The notes beneath the pieces were generated by a model. That model ran no database searches and had not been told where the DNA came from. It saw only the letters and a program-made list of their open reading frames with translations. Of a DNA stretch of 64,000 bases, positions 7,458-15,572 are shown in pieces. The stretch's first letter is position 1; every line of letters begins with the position of its first letter. Source of the DNA: CAWGJF01 sp963822905. GTDB lineage: Bacteria > Bacteroidota > Ignavibacteria > Ignavibacteriales > Ignavibacteriaceae. Location of the stretch: NCBI GenBank assembly GCA_963822905.1, contig CAWGJF010000001.1, positions 1,178,001 to 1,242,000 on the forward strand. Direction: 5' to 3'. A program made the translations under genes and the position numbers.

Positions 7458-8787
7458 CAAAAAAGCGATCATCGCAAAACAGATTGTTACAAGCGATGAT
7501 AATAATTCGGTTTATAAAAATTCTGTTGTTGAAATTGACGGGAATAAAATTATATCAATAAAAAAGAAAGATGAATTCGAAAAAGAATCGTTTGATGGAA
7601 TAATTTATGATTTTTCAAACCTGACTTTAGTACCGGGATTTATTCAGACTCATGTTCATTTATGCCAGACTTTGTTCAGGGGTCTTGCTGATGACCTTCC
7701 GCTTCTCGATTGGTTGAAGATGAAGATTTTCCCAATGGAAAATGCTCTTGATAAAGAATCCATGCGTGCATCTGTTCAACTTGGGATTTCCGAATTACTA
7801 CTCGGCGGTACTACAACTATTCTGGATATGGGTTCACTTCGTCATCACGACATTGTGATTGAAGAACTAATCCATTCCGGAATGAGAGCTTTTTCAGGCA
7901 AATGTTTAATTGATGTAAATGATCTTTATCCGGATTTCAAATCTAATACAGGAAGTGAACTGAGGGAAATAAATGAACTTGCACATTCATTTCATGGTTT
8001 AAATAACGGGAAGATAAAATATTCATTTTCACCCAGGTTTGCTCTTTCCTGTACAGAAAAACTTCTTCGCGATTCGAAAGAAATGATGAAAGATTTTCCC
8101 GGAAGTATTTATCATACTCACGCTTCTGAAAACAAAGATGAAATAAATGAAGTAAGAACAAGATTCGGAAAAGAGAATATCGATTATCTTGATTATCTTA
8201 ATTTACTTGGTGATGAAACTGTGCTTGCTCATTGTATTCATTTAAATGATTTGGAAAAAAATAAAATAAAGGATACTCAAACAAAAGTTGCTCATTGTCC
8301 TTCATCTAATTTAAAGTTAGGTTCCGGCATTGCACGAATTCCTGAATACCTGGAAGATGGCATTTCCGTTTCTTTAGGAGCTGACGGCGCTCCTTGCAAT
8401 AACAACCTGAGCATTTTTACCGAAATGAGGTTGGCAGCTTTAATACAAAAACCTGTTTTTGGTCCGGGTGCAATGGATGCAAAAACAGTTTTCAGACTTG
8501 CAACAATTGAAGGAGCAAAAGCCCTACATATGCAGGACGAAATTGGAAGTATTGAAGCTGGTAAAAAAGCCGATATTGTTTTACTTGATCTCGAAAATAT
8601 TTACCATTCGGTTGCGGATGAAAATATTTATTCAACTATCGTTTATTCTTCCTCTTCAGCAGACGTAAAAAATGTAATGGTTGACGGTGAATGGATTGTT
8701 GAAAACGGGACTTGCATCATTTGTGAAAAGGATGAAATAATTGTACGTTCAAAAAACGAGTTACAAAAACTTTTAAAAAGGATTTAA
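7450..8787 (+). CDS. Amidohydrolase, MtaD-like (S-adenosylhomocysteine/5'-methylthioadenosine deaminase family)
   Basis: A 445-residue metal-dependent amidohydrolase of the TRZ/ATZ-MtaD group. Metal and substrate motifs occur in order: HVH at 68-70, the HTHASEN segment, AHCIHL, VAHCPSSN and GADGAPCNN. The family deaminates adenine nucleosides such as S-adenosylhomocysteine, methylthioadenosine or 5'-deoxyadenosine, and chlorotriazine or guanine-type substrates in other branches. Sequence alone does not settle the substrate. The ATG at 7450 is chosen because GAGGGGAAG lies just upstream and the family N terminus begins there. Its stop overlaps the RdgB start (TAATG). The neighbouring nucleotide-pool enzyme fits a purine-related role. 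Confidence 0.82.
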   Translation: MPDKKAIIAKQIVTSDDNNSVYKNSVVEIDGNKIISIKKKDEFEKESFDGIIYDFSNLTLVPGFIQTHVHLCQTLFRGLADDLPLLDWLKMKIFPMENALDKESMRASVQLGISELLLGGTTTILDMGSLRHHDIVIEELIHSGMRAFSGKCLIDVNDLYPDFKSNTGSELREINELAHSFHGLNNGKIKYSFSPRFALSCTEKLLRDSKEMMKDFPGSIYHTHASENKDEINEVRTRFGKENIDYLDYLNLLGDETVLAHCIHLNDLEKNKIKDTQTKVAHCPSSNLKLGSGIARIPEYLEDGISVSLGADGAPCNNNLSIFTEMRLAALIQKPVFGPGAMDAKTVFRLATIEGAKALHMQDEIGSIEAGKKADIVLLDLENIYHSVADENIYSTIVYSSSSADVKNVMVDGEWIVENGTCIICEKDEIIVRSKNELQKLLKRI

Positions 8788-9362
8788 TGCAGCGAATTAT
8801 TTTTGCTTCAGGAAATAACGGAAAAGTTGAAGAAGTCAGACATATTATGGCAAATCTTGATATGCAGATTTTATCTTTAAGTGATATTGATTTTACAGGA
8901 AATATTGAAGAAACAGGTTCTACTTTTGAAGAGAATGCAAAAATAAAAGCAGAAGAGATTTATAAAAAGTATAAACTTCCAACAATTGCTGACGATTCCG
9001 GCCTGGTTGTTGAGCAATTAAACGGGGAACCGGGAATTTATTCTGCAAGATACTCCGGTGAAGATGCAACCGATAAAAAAAATAATCAGAAGCTAATTGG
9101 AAAGCTAAAAGAGTTTAATAAACCTCATAAAGCTAAATTTGTTTGTGCGGCAGTTTTTTATGATGGAAAAAATTTCAGTACTGTATTTGGTGAAGTAAAA
9201 GGTGAGGTTATTTTTGAAGAAAGAGGGAGAAATGGTTTTGGATATGATCCGATTTTCGTTCCTGATGGATTTGAAAAAACAATGGCAGAGTTAGAGCCTG
9301 AAATTAAAAACAAAATAAGCCACAGATTTAGAGCATTCAATCAATTGAAAAAATTTTTATGA
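8787..9362 (+). CDS. rdgB: XTP/dITP diphosphatase (non-canonical purine NTP pyrophosphatase)
   Basis: A 191-residue Ham1/RdgB protein that hydrolyses dITP, XTP and ITP to monophosphates and pyrophosphate, keeping deaminated purines out of DNA. The signatures are IIFASGNNGKVEE at the N terminus, TFEENAKIKAEE, the ADDSGL metal-binding segment, GIYSARYSGEDA and GFGYDPIF. Length is normal for the family. It overlaps the preceding amidohydrolase gene by 1 nt and the following lipoprotein gene by 4 nt, so it is inside an operon. Confidence 0.95.
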   Translation: MQRIIFASGNNGKVEEVRHIMANLDMQILSLSDIDFTGNIEETGSTFEENAKIKAEEIYKKYKLPTIADDSGLVVEQLNGEPGIYSARYSGEDATDKKNNQKLIGKLKEFNKPHKAKFVCAAVFYDGKNFSTVFGEVKGEVIFEERGRNGFGYDPIFVPDGFEKTMAELEPEIKNKISHRFRAFNQLKKFL

Positions 9363-10120
9363 CAAAGAATTTATTGGTTTTGGTTATACTTTTGTTTGTG
9401 TCTTTTGCGTGTAAAGAATCAACTACTGAACCACCAGTAAAAAATGATTCTTCTGATTTTTTTCCTAACACAGATGGCAATTATTATTACTATAATGTTT
9501 CGATTTACGATAGCAATGGTGTAATTATTCAAACTGGTACGCGAAAGTCTTTTTATAACGGCGATACAGCAATCTTTTCAACACCGTATCAGGTTAAAGT
9601 TGATTCAATCCAGTTAACTGGTTTTCAAACGGTGAGCAAATCCTATTTTAGAAAGAACTCAACAGGAGTTTTTAACTGTGTTAAAATAGATTCAAATGGA
9701 TTTTTTTACCTCATACCCGATTCATTGCGCGGTAATTTCTCGCTTCCGTTACAGTATCCTATACTCTACGAGTTGTTGGAAGTAAATCAAATATGGCACG
9801 TATTTGATATATGGGCTGACATTCCTCAATTTGAGATTTTTAATGTTGATGCAGAAGTGATATCAATGGATACAACCACAATATTATTTCAAAACACTTC
9901 TCTAACTGTTGAAGTTATTAAAATTAAATATGATGCAAGATTAACAACCAACTTAAGTGATCCACCAATAATGTTTGAAGCAAATGCCTGGATTGCCAAA
10001 GGTGTTGGAATTACTAAGTGGGAAGGTGATGCTGAGTTAATTAATTTCTTTGCAGGAGCGGAAATTTATCCAATCAATACAAACGTATTAGAAGATCTAT
10101 ACTCATTCAAACTGAATTGA
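9359..10120 (+). CDS. Predicted lipoprotein, paralogue of the next gene
   Basis: A 253-residue exported protein with a lipoprotein-type signal (…FVSFAC, Cys18), followed by a Ser/Thr/Pro-rich linker and a beta-rich domain. It begins SDFFPNTDGNYYYYNV, which parallels YFPGSIGNSYQY in the downstream gene. The shared QTGTR / TTGTR segment with following SFYNGDT / SYIGDT shows a common origin. Function is not recognised. The ATG overlaps the rdgB stop by 4 nt. Confidence 0.72.
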   Translation: MTKNLLVLVILLFVSFACKESTTEPPVKNDSSDFFPNTDGNYYYYNVSIYDSNGVIIQTGTRKSFYNGDTAIFSTPYQVKVDSIQLTGFQTVSKSYFRKNSTGVFNCVKIDSNGFFYLIPDSLRGNFSLPLQYPILYELLEVNQIWHVFDIWADIPQFEIFNVDAEVISMDTTTILFQNTSLTVEVIKIKYDARLTTNLSDPPIMFEANAWIAKGVGITKWEGDAELINFFAGAEIYPINTNVLEDLYSFKLN

Positions 10121-10220
10121 CTGTATTTTTGCAATGATGGCTTTTACCGTTCCAAGAATAAAATTATCCAATGTTAGAGAGCTTTTCCTCGGTTAAAACA
10201 AAAATTATCAAATGAAATAA

Positions 10221-11006
10221 ATGAAAATCAAATTAGCATTAAAATATTTTCTTATAATCAGCTTCTCGTTATTAGCTGTTTCAGCCTGCAAAGATGCTGC
10301 AACAAATCCCGGCGGGCAGTATAACGGCAATTATTTCCCGGGCTCAATTGGAAATTCGTATCAATATTCAATTGCTGAAACTGATTCTGCGGGCATAATT
10401 ACGACCGGCACAAGGTTCGTTAGTTATATTGGTGACACGCTTTTGAATTTACAGATCCCAACCAGTTATGTTGTTCAATATGATTCTGTTGAGACCGTTT
10501 CAACTACCTCAAGCAATTATTCATTTTTCAGAAGATCAAACTTTGGGATTTATTATTACGTGGATACCAGCCAGGTGATTAACATAGTTCCCGATACTTT
10601 AAAAGATTTCGTTACACTCCAGCAGGAAACAAGGTTTATATTTATTCCTATTAAGAATAGTTTCTGGTATGTTTACAGTATCCCCGTTCGGTTACCCAAC
10701 GGCCTAACATTCAGACCAATTGAAATATCCGGTAATTATGCAGGTGCTGAAAATGTACTACTTCAATTAACAACCGGTTCAATGAACGTCGAGGCACTTA
10801 AAGTAAAGTACAACTTGAAAATTATTTCTGATATCACCCAGCTGGCACAAGACTTTTATGCTTTTGGATGGTTTAGTGATGGAATTGGATTAGTAAAACT
10901 GGAAGGCGACGGACCGATACTTGATATTTTAACTTCGGGTGAAATTAATTTAGACGATACCACTTCAACATTTTCACAAGAGTTAACCGACTATCATATT
11001 GAATAA
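10221..11006 (+). CDS. Predicted lipoprotein, tandem paralogue
   Basis: A 261-residue lipoprotein with signal sequence and lipobox LAVSAC (Cys23), then a domain clearly related to that of the preceding lipoprotein although diverged. It is separated from that gene by 100 nt. Its stop codon abuts the stop of menG on the other strand with no base between, leaving no room for a separate terminator. Function unknown. Confidence 0.72.
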   Translation: MKIKLALKYFLIISFSLLAVSACKDAATNPGGQYNGNYFPGSIGNSYQYSIAETDSAGIITTGTRFVSYIGDTLLNLQIPTSYVVQYDSVETVSTTSSNYSFFRRSNFGIYYYVDTSQVINIVPDTLKDFVTLQQETRFIFIPIKNSFWYVYSIPVRLPNGLTFRPIEISGNYAGAENVLLQLTTGSMNVEALKVKYNLKIISDITQLAQDFYAFGWFSDGIGLVKLEGDGPILDILTSGEINLDDTTSTFSQELTDYHIE

Positions 11007-11690
11007 TTATTTAGTAGCTATTGTAACATTTACAATCCCAAATGTGAGTGGATAGATTTTTACCTCAGAGAAACCGCTGGACAACAATAACTCTTCCAGG
11101 TTTATTTTTTCATCAAACTCTTCAACCGAATTCGGAAGATATTCGTACGCTGCTTTGTTTTTTGAAATCATCCCCCCGATGAGTGGGAGTATCTTCTTAA
11201 AGTAAAATTTGTAGAATTCTCTGAACATTTTATTCTCCGGCATCCTGAATTCTAAAATCGTTGCTTTACCTTTTTCAGATAAAACATTGTAAAATGATTT
11301 AAAGCCTTTTTGAATATCATAAAAATTCCTCACACCGAAAGCCACAGTAATATTTGTGATGGAATTATTTTTTAAAGGAATATATTCTGCAGCCATCTGA
11401 ACAGTGTTTCCGTTTATCCATTCACTTTTCTGTTTAAAGAGTTTTAACATATTGCGTGAAAAATCTGCACCGAAGATTTGTTTTACATTGTACTTCCTAG
11501 CCTGTATTGCAAAATCTCCTGTCCCGCAAGCAACATCAAGCACAATGCTGTCTTCATTCAACCGGCTAAGTTTTAGAGCCTTTCGTCGCCAATATTTATC
11601 AACTCCAAAACTTAACAGGTGATTTAAAAAATCATAACGGTAGGCAATACTGTCAAAAATATTTTTAACTTTTTCTCTTTTGGAATCCAT
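11007..11690 (-). CDS. menG: Demethylmenaquinone methyltransferase (MenG/UbiE family)
   Basis: A 227-residue class I SAM methyltransferase of the UbiE/MenG family. It opens with KVKNIFDSIAYRYDFLNHLL and has the SAM-binding VLDVACGTGDFA loop near residue 50. Family motifs follow: FGVRNFYD and LEFRMPE. It methylates demethylmenaquinone in the last step of menaquinone synthesis. UbiE also acts on ubiquinone precursors, but menaquinone is expected in this lineage. It lies 19 nt downstream of rsmA and is probably co-transcribed with it. Confidence 0.93.
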   Translation of the reverse strand: MDSKREKVKNIFDSIAYRYDFLNHLLSFGVDKYWRRKALKLSRLNEDSIVLDVACGTGDFAIQARKYNVKQIFGADFSRNMLKLFKQKSEWINGNTVQMAAEYIPLKNNSITNITVAFGVRNFYDIQKGFKSFYNVLSEKGKATILEFRMPENKMFREFYKFYFKKILPLIGGMISKNKAAYEYLPNSVEEFDEKINLEELLLSSGFSEVKIYPLTFGIVNVTIATK

Positions 11691-11709
11691 TTTGAGTTTT
11701 CAGATTTTA

Positions 11710-12492
11710 TCAACCATTTGATCGTGAATTGATGTGATTAGTTAGTTGAAGAAATTCGTCACTATTTAAAGTTTCTGCTCTTCTACTTAAATCAATTTCG
11801 CAATTGCTAAAATCAACATCGCTAAATATACTGCCGCCAAGAGAATTTTTAAGAGTTTTTCTACGTGTAGAAAAAGCAGCTTTTACAACTTTGATAAATA
11901 ATTTATGGAAATCTTCCGTTTCGTTTATTTGCCGAAAGCTTATTTTAACCAAAGCTGAGTAAACTTTTGGCTTTGGAAAAAACACATTAGGCGAAATCCT
12001 GAAGCAAAGTTCTGTTTTTGTAAAATAGTTTAACAGAACAGTCAGTATTCCGTAATCTTTTGTACCTTGTTTAGCTATCATTCTTTTTGCTACTTCATAT
12101 TGCACCATTAAAACAGAATCATAAATGATGTCATTTTTATTAATTAGTTTAAAAGTTCTGGAAGAAGTTAAATTGTACGGAATATTCCCAACAACACGCA
12201 GCTTATTCTTTTTTTTCAGAAATATTTCTTCAAGGTTGACTTCAAGAAAATTACCTTTAATTAACTCAACCCCGGGGAATTCTTCTTCTAAATTATCGGC
12301 AACTCTACTGTCAATTTCCACAGCAATTAAATTTTTACATTTTTCAGAAAGAGGTTTTGTTAGAGCGCCTGTTCCTGGTCCTATTTCTACAATAGCATCT
12401 TCCTCGTTGGGATTGATAGTCCCGACAATTTTATTCAGAATATTTTTGTCAACTAAGTAATTTTGTCCGAATCTTTTTAAAGGTTTTGGCAT
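11710..12492 (-). CDS. rsmA: 16S rRNA (adenine1518-N6/adenine1519-N6)-dimethyltransferase
   Basis: A 260-residue KsgA/RsmA enzyme that dimethylates two adjacent adenines in helix 45 of 16S rRNA late in small-subunit assembly. It has the family N terminus KRFGQNYLVDKNIL, the SAM loop EIGPGTGALT (about 37-46) and the catalytic NIPYNLTS motif (about 103), plus the usual C-terminal helical domain with FSTRRKTLKNSL. Length is normal. The 130-nt gap to the divergent ROK kinase gene presumably holds promoters for both. Confidence 0.95.
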   Translation of the reverse strand: MPKPLKRFGQNYLVDKNILNKIVGTINPNEEDAIVEIGPGTGALTKPLSEKCKNLIAVEIDSRVADNLEEEFPGVELIKGNFLEVNLEEIFLKKKNKLRVVGNIPYNLTSSRTFKLINKNDIIYDSVLMVQYEVAKRMIAKQGTKDYGILTVLLNYFTKTELCFRISPNVFFPKPKVYSALVKISFRQINETEDFHKLFIKVVKAAFSTRRKTLKNSLGGSIFSDVDFSNCEIDLSRRAETLNSDEFLQLTNHINSRSNG

Positions 12493-12620
12493 TCGAAATT
12501 AAACTATTTTATTTATTTATAACCCTAATATAATTTTTACTTGTTAAATAATTGAAAATTCTTTTACTTGAATTATGATTTTTATATTTCTATTCTGTTT
12601 ACCTTAATTAAGGAGTTTTC

Positions 12621-13595
12621 TTGAGTAAAAAATATATTATCAGTATTGATATGGGTGGAACTAAAGTTCTTGCGTGTGCAATTAATTCTAAGGAAGGAAT
12701 AATAGCTCGTGTAAAAGAACCGACTAACCCTGAATCAACTCCTGAAGAGTATATCCTTAGTCTTGCTCTAATTGTAAAGAAAACGATTTCTAAAACAAAA
12801 CTAAAAGATGAACAAATTGCTGCAGTATGTCTCGGTGTGCCGGGGTTGGTAGATCCATTCACGGGAGTTGTTGGTCTTGCACCAAATATTGGTTTAAAGA
12901 ATATAAACATTAAAAAGATGCTTGAAGCTGAATTGCCGTTCCCCATATTAATTGAAAATGATGTTAATATTGGAGCGCTTGGAATTAAAAACTTCGGGGT
13001 AGGAAAGAAGTCAAAAAATCTTCTTGCTGTATTTGTTGGAACAGGAATTGGCGGGGGAATTATTATTGATGGAAAACTTTACCGCGGTTCGGATTTTGCA
13101 GCCGGGGAGATCGGGCATATTCTTGTGGATAAAAACGGACCTGTCTGTGGATGTGGAAGAAAAGGATGCTTTGAAGCACTTGCAAGCAGGACAGCAATCG
13201 TCAATAACATAATTGATGATATCAAAGCCGGTAAAAAAAGTTCATTAAAAGAAAAAGTTGAATCAGGTCAGAGAATAAAAAGTAAAAGTTTGGCTTCAGC
13301 TGTTGCAGATGGTGATAAAGTTGTAGTAAAAAGAATTGAAGAAGGCTGTAAAATTATAGGTGAAGTTCTTGCAAGTTTAACGAACTTTATGAATTTCGAT
13401 ACAATTGTACTTGGAGGTGGAATGATTGATGCGATTGACAAATTTATGCTGCCGCTAATTAAGAAATCCTTTAATTCGCATGTACTTGGAGTTTCATCAA
13501 AGAGTTTGAAAATATTAGTTACTCATTTAGGTGATGATGCTGCTCTATATGGTGGAATTAGTCTTGCAAAAGAATTTTTAAACATCGACATCTAG
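12621..13595 (+). CDS. ROK-family sugar kinase (probable glucokinase)
   Basis: A 324-residue ROK protein. It has the phosphate-binding motif IDMGGTKVLACAI at 9-21, the GTGIGGG motif near 142, and the ROK zinc site (H about 165, CGCGRKGC about 175-182). No N-terminal DNA-binding domain is present, so it is a kinase rather than a repressor. Glucokinase is the most likely activity, but the substrate cannot be fixed from sequence. The start is TTG with AAGGAG 7 nt upstream. Its stop shares a CTAG tetranucleotide with the stop of the convergent ABC-F gene. Confidence 0.87.
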   Translation: MSKKYIISIDMGGTKVLACAINSKEGIIARVKEPTNPESTPEEYILSLALIVKKTISKTKLKDEQIAAVCLGVPGLVDPFTGVVGLAPNIGLKNINIKKMLEAELPFPILIENDVNIGALGIKNFGVGKKSKNLLAVFVGTGIGGGIIIDGKLYRGSDFAAGEIGHILVDKNGPVCGCGRKGCFEALASRTAIVNNIIDDIKAGKKSSLKEKVESGQRIKSKSLASAVADGDKVVVKRIEEGCKIIGEVLASLTNFMNFDTIVLGGGMIDAIDKFMLPLIKKSFNSHVLGVSSKSLKILVTHLGDDAALYGGISLAKEFLNIDI

Positions 13596-15538
13596 TCGAA
13601 TTGCATTTCTAAATAATGAAGTTCTGTGGATAGCTTTTCCCAGGATTTCATTTGTACTTTCAATTCATCTTTAATTTTTACAAGCTTTTCATTCAATTCT
13701 AAAGCCAGTTTACGATCTTTATAAATTTCAGGCGAGAATAGTTTTTCTTCCAGTTCTAATTCTTCTTTCTCAAGAGCATGAACTTTTTCTTCTACCAGTG
13801 AAACTTTCTTTTTTAAATTCTTTGTAGCAGCATATTTTTTTTGCCTCTGTTCGGCCTCAATTCTTTTTTGGTCTTTCCGGTTAACCTTGTCGGTGTCCGG
13901 ATTTTCTTCTTGCTTAGCTACTTCGGTTTTAGTTAGTTCTTCTCTTTTTGTAAGATAGTAATCAATTCCTCCATCATATAGTTTGATCTTATGATTTCTG
14001 ACTTCAACAACTTTGCTCGCAATTGGTTCCAAAAACTCCACATCGTGAGAAACGACAACTAATGAACCGGAAAAATTGATCAGAGCGTTCTGCAAAACTT
14101 TTTTAGAATTGTAATCAAGATGATTTGTTGGCTCATCAAGGACAACAAAATTTGTTTTGGTTAAAAGAATTCGGCATAATGCGAGCCGGCTTTTTTCACC
14201 GCCTGAAAGAATCGCAACTTTCTTAAATACATCGTCCCCGGTGAAAAGAAAACTACCCAGCAATGACCTTAATTGTCCAAGAGTTTTTTCTTCATCAATT
14301 CCAGAAACCGATTCTATTATATCAAGTGATGGATTGAGAATATCTGCAGCATCCTGTGAGTAGTAAGAAATATGCGTATTATGACCTACAATTTTTTCTC
14401 CTGAATCAAAATTGATTTTTTCTGCTATTATTTTTGATAGAGTGGATTTCCCGGCTCCATTCGGTCCGACAAATGCAAGTTTTTCACCACGCGTAATTAC
14501 TAAATCAACATTACTAAAAACATGATTATCTCCATAACTTTTACTGATGTTTACCAGTTCAATATTGATTTTTCCGCTTTGCGGTGGGGGAGAGAATCGA
14601 ATATCAATTTTCTTCTCAGAATCGGGAAGCTCAACAAGCTCGACTTTTTCAAGTTGCTTAATCCGGCTTTGTACCTGTCGGGCTTTGGTTGCCTTATACC
14701 TGAACCTCTCAATAAACTTTTGAGTTTCTTTTAATTTCTTCTGTTGGTTTTCATATTGATTAACAAGCAATTCATCACGTTCAATTTTATAATTCAGGAA
14801 TGAACTAAGTTTGCCGTTATAAATATTCAGTTTACCAAGAAAGAACTCTAAAGTTTTCTGCGTTGTTTTTTCAACAAAATGCTTATCGTGGGAGACAATA
14901 ACCATTGCACCTTTGTAATTGCTGATGAAATCAATCAACCATTCGAGGGAATCAAGATCAAGGTGATTAGTTGGTTCATCAAGAAGAAGAATATCTTTTT
15001 GTGCAATAAGCAGTTTTGCAAGTGCAATTCTCATCTGCCAGCCGCCAGAGAATTCATTTGTCTTTCGATTGAAATCTGTTTCTGAAAACCCAAGTCCAAC
15101 CAGTATCTTTTCAACTTTTGAAGAGGCAGAGTGCGGGTCTAGTTCCTCCAATTTTGTTTGTACTTCACCAAGTTGCAATAGTAATTCCTCTTCCAGTCCG
15201 GTACTATTTTTTGGATCGGAAAGTGCTTCGTGGATTTCATCAACTTTTTTCTGAAGATTAACCAGATTATCAAGGGCAGAAAACGCTTCGTCCATTAGTG
15301 TTCTGCCTTCGTGAATAATTTGTTCCTGAGGGAGATAACCAATAGAAATTCTTTTCTGTTTATTAATAGATCCGGATTCAGGTTCTAATTGATCTGAGAT
15401 GATTTTTAATAAAGAGGATTTACCACTTCCGTTGGCACCGACAAGTGCATAACGGTCACCTGAATTGATTTTAAGATTTAAACTTTTAAAAAGATATTTG
15501 CCGCCAAACTGAAGCGATAAATTAATCAGATCAATCAT
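13592..15538 (-). CDS. ABC-F family ATPase (ribosome-associated)
   Basis: A 648-residue protein with two ABC ATPase domains and no membrane segments. The first has GANGSGKSS, SGGWQMRIALAKLL and LLLDEPTNHLD. The second, from about 320, has GPNGAGKST, LSGGEKSRLALCRILL and VVLDEPTNHLD. A P-site tRNA-interacting-type linker (about 240-310, rich in K/R/E) separates them. A C-terminal charged coiled coil (about 555-640) matches the Uup/YdiF type. ABC-F proteins act on the ribosomal E site in translation or in antibiotic resistance; no specific subgroup is claimed. It follows the PorZ-like gene by 34 nt. Confidence 0.9.
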   Translation of the reverse strand: MIDLINLSLQFGGKYLFKSLNLKINSGDRYALVGANGSGKSSLLKIISDQLEPESGSINKQKRISIGYLPQEQIIHEGRTLMDEAFSALDNLVNLQKKVDEIHEALSDPKNSTGLEEELLLQLGEVQTKLEELDPHSASSKVEKILVGLGFSETDFNRKTNEFSGGWQMRIALAKLLIAQKDILLLDEPTNHLDLDSLEWLIDFISNYKGAMVIVSHDKHFVEKTTQKTLEFFLGKLNIYNGKLSSFLNYKIERDELLVNQYENQQKKLKETQKFIERFRYKATKARQVQSRIKQLEKVELVELPDSEKKIDIRFSPPPQSGKINIELVNISKSYGDNHVFSNVDLVITRGEKLAFVGPNGAGKSTLSKIIAEKINFDSGEKIVGHNTHISYYSQDAADILNPSLDIIESVSGIDEEKTLGQLRSLLGSFLFTGDDVFKKVAILSGGEKSRLALCRILLTKTNFVVLDEPTNHLDYNSKKVLQNALINFSGSLVVVSHDVEFLEPIASKVVEVRNHKIKLYDGGIDYYLTKREELTKTEVAKQEENPDTDKVNRKDQKRIEAEQRQKKYAATKNLKKKVSLVEEKVHALEKEELELEEKLFSPEIYKDRKLALELNEKLVKIKDELKVQMKSWEKLSTELHYLEMQFD

Positions 15539-15572
15539 GAGATTAGAAACAAGGTTAGCAAAAAAGTAAGCT

